The position numbers and the translations under genes are program-made. A model generated the notes under the pieces. That model was not told the origin of the DNA. It made no database searches and worked only from the letters and a program-made list of their open reading frames with translations. DNA of 20,950 nucleotides from an uncultured Lachnospiraceae bacterium. GTDB taxonomy: Bacteria > Bacillota > Clostridia > Lachnospirales > Lachnospiraceae. Of this stretch, positions 1 to 6,839 are shown one piece after another (within the stretch, counting starts at the first letter, position 1; the number at the start of each line of letters is the position of its first letter). The DNA lies in the NCBI GenBank assembly GCA_902772565.1, contig CACYBJ010000061.1, positions 1 through 20,950 of the forward strand. Reading direction: 5' to 3'.

Positions 1-632
1 AGAACGCAGGTCATAACCCTGCCCACGGCAATTGCGGAATACTTTTCGCTGTTAAGTTCTCTTTGCAGAAGGTTTCCGTACTTAAGAGACAGAGCTCTTG
101 AAAAGTTGATACCCATCAAATAATCTTCTTTGGCCCTTAAATAGGCAGATGCGGAAAGATTATCATACTCGGAAAGCGGCTTAGCCTCTTTGATGCCTCG
201 AAGTATTTCCTCTTCCGTCTGGGAATCGATCCATACTCTTCTCTTATCCTTGCTGTCGGGAACATTGGCCATTCTGTCCACAAGCCTGTATATGTATTCT
301 CCTTCGCGTCCGGAGTCGGTGCAGACATAGATACGGTCCACATCACTTCTGTTTAAGAGTCCCGATACTATTTTAAACTGTTTTTCTACTGCGGGAATAA
401 CTTCGTATTTGTATTCCTTAGGAAAAAAAGGTATTGTATCAAAAGTCCATTTTTTGAGTTTGGGGTCGTAACTTTCAGGGTAACTCATGGAAACAAGATG
501 TCCCACGCACCATGTTACGATAACACTATCGCCTTCAAGGTAACCGTCTTTTTGAGACGTGTTTACTTTAAGAACTCTGGCGAATTCTTTGGCTACGCTT
601 GGTTTTTCGGCGATAAATAAGTGTTTGCCCAT
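1..632 (-). CDS. topB: DNA topoisomerase III, N-terminal part (cut by window edge)
   Basis: Type IA topoisomerase that breaks and rejoins single DNA strands to decatenate and relax DNA. About 210 residues are visible. The protein opens with MGKHLFIAEKPSVA, the usual start of the Toprim domain with the catalytic Glu9 and Lys10. The acidic Toprim motif TDSGREGE lies at residues 105-112. The last visible residues, IAVGRVMTCVL, match the family's SVGRVQTPTL region. The active-site tyrosine lies beyond the window edge. The start is fixed by this conserved N-terminus, although no Shine-Dalgarno sequence precedes it: the nearest AAAGG is about 20 bases away and a TATTAT box sits 14 bases upstream. 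It follows glyA on the same strand behind a hairpin terminator, so it is probably transcribed separately. Confidence 0.93.
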   Translation of the reverse strand, partial: MGKHLFIAEKPSVAKEFARVLKVNTSQKDGYLEGDSVIVTWCVGHLVSMSYPESYDPKLKKWTFDTIPFFPKEYKYEVIPAVEKQFKIVSGLLNRSDVDRIYVCTDSGREGEYIYRLVDRMANVPDSKDKRRVWIDSQTEEEILRGIKEAKPLSEYDNLSASAYLRAKEDYLMGINFSRALSLKYGNLLQRELNSEKYSAIAVGRVMTCV

Positions 633-667
633 AGGTGACTTTTGGTATAATACCTTTCTTTAATAAG

Positions 668-698
668 AGGGGATGACATGCGTTACATATCATCCCCT
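668..698 (-). terminator. Hairpin terminator after glyA
   Basis: A perfect 9-bp stem (668-676 with 690-698) with an inner 3-bp stem lies 18 bases past the glyA stop codon. The T-tract that follows on the minus strand (CTTATTA) is weak. The opposite strand has a similarly mediocre T-rich tail, so termination may be partial or bidirectional. Confidence 0.65.
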
Positions 699-716
699 GT
701 TGTTTCTGTAATGAAA

Positions 717-1964
717 TTATACGTAAAGAGGATACTTGTCAGTAAGAGTCTTTACAATTGCCTTTGCCTTCTCGGCAGATGCGGCATCTTCCGGATTCTT
801 AAGAACAAGAGCGATTGCTTCTGCAATCTGATCCATGTCTTCTGTATTCATGCCTCTGCTTGTGGCAGCTGCTGTACCGATTCTGAGACCGCTTGTTACG
901 AATGGTTTCTCAGGATCGTTAGGAATTGTATTCTTGTTGCAGGTGATATGAACTTCATCAAGAAGCTTTTCTGCTACCTTACCTGTAAGGTTAAGGTTTC
1001 TGAGGTCAACAAGCATAAGGTGATTGTCTGTACCGCCGCTTACGATGTTGATGCCTCTGTTCTGAAGGCCTTTGCAAAGTGCCTGGCAGTTATCAATGAT
1101 ACCCTGTGCATATACCTTAAATGAAGGCTCAAGAGCTTCCTTGAAGCAAACAGCCTTTGCTGCAATAACATGCATTAAAGGTCCGCCCTGAATTCCCGGG
1201 AATACGGAACGGTTGAACTTGTGCTCATCGGCAAATGCCTGAGTTGAAAGAATCATACCGCCTCTTGGTCCTCTGAGGGTCTTATGAGTTGTTGTGGTTG
1301 TTACATGTGCATAAGGGATTGGGCTTTCATGAAGACCTGCAGCAACAAGTCCTGCAATGTGAGCCATATCTACCATGAGATATGCACCAACTTTATCAGC
1401 AATTTCTCTGAATCTCTTGAAGTCAATCTTACGGCAATATGCAGATGCACCGGCAATGATCATTTTAGGCTTGCACTCAAGGGCAATCTTCTCTACATTA
1501 TCATAGTCAATGAAACCTTCGTCATTTACTCCGTAAGGAACAATTTTGAAGTAAGAACCTGAGAAGTTTACAGGTGAACCGTGTGTCAAATGACCGCCAT
1601 GGTCAAGGCTCATACCCATAACTGTATCTCCGGGTGTAAGAAGTGCAAACTGAACAGCCATGTTAGCCTGAGCGCCTGAATGAGGCTGTACATTTACATA
1701 TTCTGCTCCGAAAAGTTTTTTAGCTCTTTCAATTGCAAGATTTTCAGCAATATCTACGAACTGGCATCCGCCGTAATATCTCTTTCCCGGATATCCTTCG
1801 GCATACTTGTTTGTGAGGACTGAACCCATAGCAGCCATAACAGCCTTGCTTACAAGGTTTTCTGATGCAATAAGTTCGATATTATCCCTCTGTCTTCCGA
1901 GCTCAAGTTCAATACTTTCGGTGAGTTCGGGATCTACTTTTGATACTTCATCGAGTGAGAACAT
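717..1964 (-). CDS. glyA: Serine hydroxymethyltransferase
   Basis: PLP enzyme that interconverts serine plus tetrahydrofolate with glycine plus 5,10-methylenetetrahydrofolate in the cytosol, supplying one-carbon units. The protein is 415 residues, normal for bacterial GlyA. It carries IELIASENLVS near residue 30, YAEGYPGKRYYGG at 54-66, VDMAHIAGL near 198, and the PLP-lysine motif TTTTTHKTLRGPRGG with Lys228. The start is MFSLDEVSK at 1964, where GAAAGGAAT gives a ribosome binding site. The frame stays open for 21 more codons upstream, but that part has no ribosome binding site and would overlap the promoter. It has its own promoter (2010-2037) and terminator (668-698), so it is probably monocistronic and unrelated to the adjacent succinate genes. 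Confidence 0.98.
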   Translation of the reverse strand: MFSLDEVSKVDPELTESIELELGRQRDNIELIASENLVSKAVMAAMGSVLTNKYAEGYPGKRYYGGCQFVDIAENLAIERAKKLFGAEYVNVQPHSGAQANMAVQFALLTPGDTVMGMSLDHGGHLTHGSPVNFSGSYFKIVPYGVNDEGFIDYDNVEKIALECKPKMIIAGASAYCRKIDFKRFREIADKVGAYLMVDMAHIAGLVAAGLHESPIPYAHVTTTTTHKTLRGPRGGMILSTQAFADEHKFNRSVFPGIQGGPLMHVIAAKAVCFKEALEPSFKVYAQGIIDNCQALCKGLQNRGINIVSGGTDNHLMLVDLRNLNLTGKVAEKLLDEVHITCNKNTIPNDPEKPFVTSGLRIGTAAATSRGMNTEDMDQIAEAIALVLKNPEDAASAEKAKAIVKTLTDKYPLYV

Positions 1965-2009
1965 ATTTATAATTCCTTTCGAATAATTTGTGCAAAAAAC
2001 ACCAAATAA

Positions 2010-2037
2010 ATAATAGCATAAATCCATTATATTTCAA
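2010..2037 (-). promoter_or_regulatory. glyA promoter
   Basis: On the minus strand TTGAAA (2032-2037) is followed after 16 bases by TATTAT (2010-2015). A TG one base upstream makes it an extended -10. Predicted transcription start is near 2003, leaving a leader of about 39 bases, too short for a riboswitch. A TTTGTGCAAA sequence at 1987-1996, one base off the TTTGTACAAA palindrome seen elsewhere in the window, lies in this leader. Confidence 0.65.
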
Positions 2038-2042
2038 GTATG

Positions 2043-2070
2043 AAAAAGGCTCTTCCCGAAGGAAGAGCCT
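2043..2070 (-). terminator. Rho-independent terminator of the transporter gene
   Basis: A perfect 10-bp stem AGGCTCTTCC/GGAAGAGCCT (2047-2056 with 2061-2070) has a tetraloop and is followed on the minus strand by five T. It lies about 50 bases beyond the transporter stop. Seven A on the far side mean it could also work on the plus strand. Confidence 0.9.
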
Positions 2071-2120
2071 AAAAAAACCGATTAATGCCGTAATATCAAA
2101 ATAACGGATAAATCAACCTG

Positions 2121-3449
2121 TTACAGGAATATGATCAGGAACTGGGATGCCAGTACTACTGCTATAAGCGCAATAGGATATGTTGCGGCATATGCAGATG
2201 CAACATCATCTGTACCTGCTACGTTAATAAGGGTTCCGAGAGCCGGTGTTGATGTCATACCGCCTGTGATTGAACCAAGGTTATTAAGAAGCGGAAGCTT
2301 AAGAACAAACTTGGCAAAAATGAAACCGATGATCATCGGAACAAGTGTCATAATGATACCGTATACAAAGTAAATCGGCTTGAAGTTCTCAACGAACTTA
2401 ACACCACCGGGCACACCTGCACCAATAAGGAAAAGCATGAGTCCAAGTTCTCTGAATACTTCAAGAATCTTCTTGTCTACTTTAAGTGATACTCTTCCGA
2501 TGTGGCCGAAGTGACCGAACACAAGGGCTGTAAGAAGCGCGCCACCTGTTGTTGTAAGGGCGAAACATGTACCGTCGAAGCCTTTTCCCGAAAGAGGAAT
2601 TCTGATGGCACCGATAATAATACCGAGTGTTGCTGCGAAACCAAAAACGAAAAGACCATAGGCATCAATACCGAGAAGTTTCTTTTCTGACTTCTTCTCT
2701 GCGCCTGTATCAACTACGGAAATAAGTTCGCGTTCTTTATCCATATCGGCGCCCATAAGCTTAGGAATGAGCTGAACGAAAAGAACTACACCAACTACAC
2801 CGAAGAGATATGCAATACCGTGACCTACTGTAACGGCATTTTCTACTACTGCCTGCTTGGCTGCGTCATTTGCGGCAAATGTATCAACAACGGAAGCTTT
2901 AGCAGCGGAGAATGCAGGGGTTGATGTAAGAGAACCGGAAAGAAGGCCTACAAGCATGGAAACAAAATAGTCATGATCCGACTCGCTGCCCTGTCCGATA
3001 AAGTAGCATGCTGCACAGGAAAGTGCACCTGCTGCGATAATAATAAGACCGAGAAGAATGTATGATTTAAAATTCTTCTTAAGATTCTTAAAGAAGTTAG
3101 GTCCTGCAATGAAACCTACGGCTGATACGAAGAAAATAAGTCCAAGGTTTTCAATTGCCTTAAAGGCTGTGCCGTAATCCGAAGCCGGTTTAACGGCAAG
3201 ATCCTTCGCGTTTTTAAGAGTTTCAGGGTCTCCTGTAATCTGGAATGCTGTAATGCTGATCTGAGCAACCTGGTCCTTAAAGATTGCACCGAATAAAAGT
3301 GCAACAATAAATACACCGGCAGTACCTAAACTTACGCCTTTAACAGTGATTCTTCCGAGAAGGTATCCGAGAAGAATAACAACTGCCACAACAAGCATGA
3401 AGAATGAGATGCCGCTGACTTTAATAAGACCGCCAAACAACTCAAGCAT
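2121..3449 (-). CDS. AspT/YidE/YbjL-family transporter, candidate succinate (C4-dicarboxylate) exporter
   Basis: Integral membrane carrier of 442 residues in the aspartate:alanine exchanger (AAEx) family. It is built from two homologous halves, each with a signature: SGSLTSTPAFSAA starting at 171 and ITGGMTSTPALGTL starting at 394. About ten hydrophobic segments are visible (for example 14-32, 43-57, 103-115, 130-150, 262-281, 361-382, 423-442), and a charged cytoplasmic loop joins the halves (about 233-258). The paired RCK/TrkA-C regulatory domains found in AspT, YidE and YbjL are absent, so it is some 110 residues shorter. A strong GGAGG site precedes the start, and the gene has its own promoter and terminator. 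Family members move aspartate, alanine or succinate (Corynebacterium SucE). Its position directly after the fumarate reductase operon makes succinate the best substrate guess, but this is inference. Confidence 0.85.
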   Translation of the reverse strand: MLELFGGLIKVSGISFFMLVVAVVILLGYLLGRITVKGVSLGTAGVFIVALLFGAIFKDQVAQISITAFQITGDPETLKNAKDLAVKPASDYGTAFKAIENLGLIFFVSAVGFIAGPNFFKNLKKNFKSYILLGLIIIAAGALSCAACYFIGQGSESDHDYFVSMLVGLLSGSLTSTPAFSAAKASVVDTFAANDAAKQAVVENAVTVGHGIAYLFGVVGVVLFVQLIPKLMGADMDKERELISVVDTGAEKKSEKKLLGIDAYGLFVFGFAATLGIIIGAIRIPLSGKGFDGTCFALTTTGGALLTALVFGHFGHIGRVSLKVDKKILEVFRELGLMLFLIGAGVPGGVKFVENFKPIYFVYGIIMTLVPMIIGFIFAKFVLKLPLLNNLGSITGGMTSTPALGTLINVAGTDDVASAYAATYPIALIAVVLASQFLIIFL

Positions 3450-3490
3450 GTTTCTACCTCCGTTTTATAATTAGATTCTAAACCTTTAAT

Positions 3491-3519
3491 ATAATAGGTT
3501 TTATTACTGTAAAAATCAA
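3491..3519 (-). promoter_or_regulatory. Promoter of the carboxylate transporter gene
   Basis: On the minus strand TTGATT (3514-3519) and TATTAT (3491-3496) are separated by 17 bases. The predicted start is near 3484, about 35 bases before the ATG. It lies downstream of the fumarate reductase terminator, so the transporter can be expressed independently of that operon. Confidence 0.7.
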
Positions 3520-3544
3520 GAGAATTTTACTGTATAGATAAAAA

Positions 3545-3594
3545 TTGTATACAAGCACACAAATATCCCCGTTTTACAGTCTGATTTGTACAAA
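3545..3594. promoter_or_regulatory. Candidate operator pair upstream of the transporter promoter
   Basis: A perfect palindrome TTGTATACAA (3545-3554) and a second, TTTGTACAAA (3585-3594), lie with centres 40 bases apart, roughly 66 and 106 bases upstream of the predicted transcription start. The same two sequences recur in the nfnA leader. The GT-AC core resembles sites of GntR/FadR-type regulators. No regulator gene is visible in the window. Confidence 0.4.
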
Positions 3595-3612
3595 ATTCAG
3601 CATGAATAACCC

Positions 3613-3645
3613 AAAAAAAACAGAGCCACACGTTTGTGTGGCTCT
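3613..3645 (-). terminator. Rho-independent terminator of the hdr-flx-frd operon
   Basis: A perfect 10-bp stem AGAGCCACAC/GTGTGGCTCT (3622-3631 with 3636-3645) has a 4-base loop and is followed on the minus strand by G then eight T. It begins 16 bases past the flavoprotein stop codon. It marks a clear operon end. Confidence 0.95.
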
Positions 3646-3661
3646 TGGTTACAGTAATTTA

Positions 3662-5284
3662 TTACTGGATTTCGCTCTTGTCAAGCTTAGGTTCTACCTT
3701 TGTATAGTTAGGAAGAAGCTTTGGTGATACAAGATCTGTCTTAATGCCTGCATCTGCAAGTTCCTTCTGGAATGCATCAACATGATCAAGTGTAAGCTTG
3801 CCTACTTCCACACTCTTGCACTTGTCTCCTGCGAACTGTCCTGCGTTACGTCCGAAAACGATAACATCAAGGAGTGAGTTACCCATGAGACGGTTACGTC
3901 CGTGAACTCCGCCTTCAGCCTCGCCGGCAACATAAAGGTTCTCAACGCAGGTCTGAGACTCTGTATCAACCTCTACACCACCGTTCTGATAGTGAAGTGT
4001 CGGATAAATAAGGATAGGCTGTTTTCTGATATCGATACCGTATTTGCCGAACATTCTGAGCATTGCAGGAATTCTCTTTTCGATTGTTCCTTCTCCGCCC
4101 TTGATTTCGATCATAGGAGTATCAAGCCAGATACCAACACCGTCGCCTGTAGGAACACCCTTGCCCTTAGCGCACTCACGGATAACAGTTGAAGCTGTTA
4201 CGTCACGAGTTTCAAGAGGATTCATGAATACTTCACCATCGATATTTACAAGCTTTGCACCGAGAGAACGAACTTTCTCAGTTACGAGAGCACCGAGAAT
4301 CTGCTCAGGGAATGCAGCACCTGTAGGATGATACTGAAGTGTATCAACGTCACGAAGCTTTGCACCTGCTCTGTAAGCAAGAACAAGACCATCGGCAGTT
4401 GCACCGTAGTGGTTTGATGTTGGGAAGCCCTGGTAATGCATTCTTCCGGCACCACCTGTGGCAATGATTACGCATTTAGCCTTTGCAATGAGGATTTCCT
4501 TGGTCTCCATATTAAGAAGAACAGCACCGGCTGCATGACCCTTGTCATCCTTAATGATTTCAATAGCTGCAGTAAAGTCTACAACAGGAATGTTTCTGTT
4601 AAGAACTTCATCACGAAGAGTTCTCATGATTTCAGCACCGGAGTAATCCTTGGCTGCATGCATTCTCTTTCTTGATGTACCGCCACCATGAGTTGTTACC
4701 ATGGTTCCGTCTTCTGTCTTATCGAATTCAACACCGAGATCGGATAACCACTTGATTGCTTCGGGAGCCTTATTTACAAGTTTTGCAACAAGTTCAGGCT
4801 TAGCTGCAAAGTGTCCGCCACCGAAAGCATCTACATAGTGGATTGCAGGTGAATCGTTTTCTTTGTCTGCTGCCTGGATTCCGCCTTCAGCCATCATGGT
4901 ATTGGCATCACCCATACGAAGTTTTGTAACGATAAGAACGTTGGCGCCCTTTTCGTTGGCTTCAATTGCTGCAGATGTACCGGCACCGCCGGCACCGATT
5001 ACAAGCACATCACAGTCATAGTCAGGGTTGGAAAGATCGATATCCTGACCGTAAATTCTTGAATTGGCTTCAAGCATGTCGCAGAGTTCGTTAGGAACAA
5101 GACCGCCTGCGTTAGGTCCTACTGTAAGAGTACGGAATTCAGTGTCCCTCTTGTGATCGGGATGATACTGCTTTAAAACTTCTTCCTTCTCTTCTGCAGT
5201 CATACGCCTTGGTTCGAGAGCAGTATTATACTCTCTCTTGGCTTCGACTATCTTAATCAGTTCAAGTGTTTTTTCATCATACAT
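3662..5284 (-). CDS. frdA: Soluble fumarate reductase flavoprotein subunit (thiol:fumarate reductase-like)
   Basis: FAD subunit of 540 residues expected to reduce fumarate to succinate in the cytoplasm. The FAD-binding fold starts near 92 with VIGAGGAG. Catalytic positions of the FrdA/SdhA family are kept: QYHPTG with His319, Arg339 (in KVRSLG), His431 (LHYQNGGV) and Arg465 (HGRNRLMGNSL). Three things are unusual. The residue that carries covalent FAD in FrdA (His in SHTVAAEGG) is Asn128 here (ANTMMAEGG), so FAD is probably non-covalent. About 90 extra residues precede the FAD domain. Only about 58 residues follow the last FAD-binding motif, so most of the helical C-terminal domain is missing. 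AGGAGGG precedes the ATG. It is the last gene of the operon, 13 bases after the Fe-S subunit, and no membrane-anchor gene is present. L-aspartate oxidase is less likely because no nadA or nadC is nearby. Confidence 0.88.
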   Translation of the reverse strand: MYDEKTLELIKIVEAKREYNTALEPRRMTAEEKEEVLKQYHPDHKRDTEFRTLTVGPNAGGLVPNELCDMLEANSRIYGQDIDLSNPDYDCDVLVIGAGGAGTSAAIEANEKGANVLIVTKLRMGDANTMMAEGGIQAADKENDSPAIHYVDAFGGGHFAAKPELVAKLVNKAPEAIKWLSDLGVEFDKTEDGTMVTTHGGGTSRKRMHAAKDYSGAEIMRTLRDEVLNRNIPVVDFTAAIEIIKDDKGHAAGAVLLNMETKEILIAKAKCVIIATGGAGRMHYQGFPTSNHYGATADGLVLAYRAGAKLRDVDTLQYHPTGAAFPEQILGALVTEKVRSLGAKLVNIDGEVFMNPLETRDVTASTVIRECAKGKGVPTGDGVGIWLDTPMIEIKGGEGTIEKRIPAMLRMFGKYGIDIRKQPILIYPTLHYQNGGVEVDTESQTCVENLYVAGEAEGGVHGRNRLMGNSLLDVIVFGRNAGQFAGDKCKSVEVGKLTLDHVDAFQKELADAGIKTDLVSPKLLPNYTKVEPKLDKSEIQ

Positions 5285-5297
5285 AGTCTAAGCCCTC

Positions 5298-5981
5298 CTA
5301 CTTTTCGATTTCTCTGTTATTGTACATGTCTTTAATAGCCTGTACATTGTCTCTTGATGTAGCCATGAGTTTCTCAAGCTCGTCATCGTACTTCTTGTTG
5401 GCGATCTCTTCAACTCTTTTATTAAGATGCTCGCAATCAGGAGCAATATACTTGCCGTTAATTCTTCTTGCAAGCATGGCAACCTGAGGATGAGAAATAC
5501 CTGCAGGGCAACGTGATGAGCATACACCACACATTACGCAGTCAAATGAAAGCTCGGCGCACTTCTCGAAGTCACCTCTCTGTGCATATGCAATGTACTG
5601 CATAACAGCAAGTTCCTGAGTACAAGCCTTTGTACAGGCATTACAGCCTACGCAGGAATAAATCTCAGGATAAAGCTGCATCATAACCATCTGGTCAGCG
5701 CTTACTTTGTTAATGTCATAAACCTGTTTAACAAGCGGGAAGAAAGGCAGTGTAGCAATGTACATGTCATTCTGAACCTGTGTTGAACAAGCAAGGCAGG
5801 CCTTTAATTCACGGTCTCCCTTGATTCTGTATACTGTTGCGCAGGCGCCGCAGAAACCGTTTCTGCAACCGCAGCCGCGAACAAGCTGGTATCCGGCATA
5901 TTCCATGGCCTTCATGATTGTAAGGTTGGATGGAACTTCATATTTCTTACCGAATAAGAAAATGTTTACCATTTCACTCAT
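5298..5981 (-). CDS. frdB: Fumarate reductase iron-sulfur subunit with one 2Fe-2S and two 4Fe-4S motifs
   Basis: Electron-transfer subunit of 227 residues. The N-terminal half is a ferredoxin fold with plant-type 2Fe-2S ligands C37, C39, C44, C47 plus C62 and/or C65. The second half has two four-cysteine clusters: C110-x2-C-x2-C-x3-C120 and C148-x2-C-x2-C-x3-C158-P. Quinone-linked FrdB/SdhB proteins normally carry a 3Fe-4S site; here both sites look like 4Fe-4S, resembling HdrC and the HdrC-like part of methanogen TfrB. There is no CCG (HdrB-like) domain. The C-terminal 60 residues are charged and helical. A GGAGG nine bases upstream selects the ATG at 5981. It sits 24 bases after flxA and just before the flavoprotein gene, consistent with taking electrons from the Hdr-Flx complex. 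Confidence 0.9.
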   Translation of the reverse strand: MSEMVNIFLFGKKYEVPSNLTIMKAMEYAGYQLVRGCGCRNGFCGACATVYRIKGDRELKACLACSTQVQNDMYIATLPFFPLVKQVYDINKVSADQMVMMQLYPEIYSCVGCNACTKACTQELAVMQYIAYAQRGDFEKCAELSFDCVMCGVCSSRCPAGISHPQVAMLARRINGKYIAPDCEHLNKRVEEIANKKYDDELEKLMATSRDNVQAIKDMYNNREIEK

Positions 5982-6005
5982 TTATTATAGCCTCCAATTT
6001 TACTC

Positions 6006-6839
6006 TTAGTATTCGCTAGGCATGCTGTCAAGACGATCGAAACGGAATACCGGACCATCCTTACATACAAACTTGTCACCAACGTTGCATCTGCCGCATT
6101 TACCGACACCGCATTTCATTCTGAGCTCAAGGGTTGTATAAACCTGCTCTTCCTTGAAACCGACTTCCTTAAGACCGGCAAGTGTGAACTTAATCATAAT
6201 CGGCGGTCCGCAGATAATGCAGATCTTATCGGTTGAAAGGCCGAGTTCCTTAACATAATTTGGAACGAAACCTACATGACCGTCCCAGTCAGGCTGCTCA
6301 CGGTCGATTGTAAGATGAACATTCATTCCTTCTTCGGGAACCCATTCATTCATAATTTCGTTGATATCAACAAGGTCTTCCTTGCTTCTTGAACCGTAAA
6401 CCACATCGATTTTGCCGTACTTTTCACGGTTGGCTCTGCAGTAATTGATTACGGAATGAAGCGGAGCAAGACCGATACCACCTGCGATAAAGAGTAAGTC
6501 TTTACCGACAAACTCGGTATCTACCGGGAATCCGTTACCGTAAGGTCCGCGGATGGTTATCATCTGTCCTACATCCATGGAATGAAGGAAATTGGTAACG
6601 TGACCGCATCTCTTAATGGAGAATTCCATGTATTCCTTTAATGTCGGTGAAGATGTAATTGAGAAAAGTGCCTCGCCTACACCGGGTACCGAAAGGAATG
6701 CACACTGACCCGGAATGTGCTCAAAAGGCTTTCCGCCTCCTACGCATTCAACACGAAATGTCTTAACATCAGGAGTATCTGTTCTGATGTCGGTGACAAT
6801 TCCAAGCTGGGGGATTAATGTATCAAAACTATCCATCAT
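6006..6839 (-). CDS. flxA: FlxA-like FAD/NAD(P)H oxidoreductase subunit
   Basis: Ferredoxin-NADP reductase-type subunit of 277 residues, related to gamma subunits of cytosolic hydrogenase/sulfur reductase and to AsrB. A FAD-binding beta-barrel covers about 1-110 (IRGPYGNGFP at 97-105). A pyridine-nucleotide domain follows, with LLFIAGGIGLAPLHS at 115-129 and IICGPPIMIKF near 208-218. A C-terminal 2Fe-2S site has C243, C248, C251 and C259. In the Flx family this subunit is the NAD(P)H entry point. The start overlaps the flxB stop (TAATG); a second in-frame ATG follows immediately, so the true start could be 6836. GGGAGGTGA precedes it. NADH is the expected donor from the family; the sequence alone does not settle NADH against NADPH. 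Confidence 0.92.
   Translation of the reverse strand: MMDSFDTLIPQLGIVTDIRTDTPDVKTFRVECVGGGKPFEHIPGQCAFLSVPGVGEALFSITSSPTLKEYMEFSIKRCGHVTNFLHSMDVGQMITIRGPYGNGFPVDTEFVGKDLLFIAGGIGLAPLHSVINYCRANREKYGKIDVVYGSRSKEDLVDINEIMNEWVPEEGMNVHLTIDREQPDWDGHVGFVPNYVKELGLSTDKICIICGPPIMIKFTLAGLKEVGFKEEQVYTTLELRMKCGVGKCGRCNVGDKFVCKDGPVFRFDRLDSMPSEY

Noticed and set aside
678..1124. Plus-strand 148-codon frame opposite glyA
   Set aside because: It is antisense to a conserved gene, cysteine-rich and low-complexity, with no family features.
1965..2009. Glycine or other riboswitch in front of glyA
   Set aside because: The predicted leader is only about 39 bases and shows no aptamer-like structure.
1965..2027. In-frame 21-codon N-terminal extension of glyA
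   Set aside because: No ribosome binding site, atypical residues, and it would overlap the predicted promoter; MFSLDEVSK with GAAAGGAAT upstream is the normal GlyA start.
3662..5284. L-aspartate oxidase (NadB) as identity of the flavoprotein
   Set aside because: It shares the fold and lacks covalent FAD as well, but the gene is coupled to an Fe-S subunit and Hdr-Flx genes and there is no nadA or nadC nearby.
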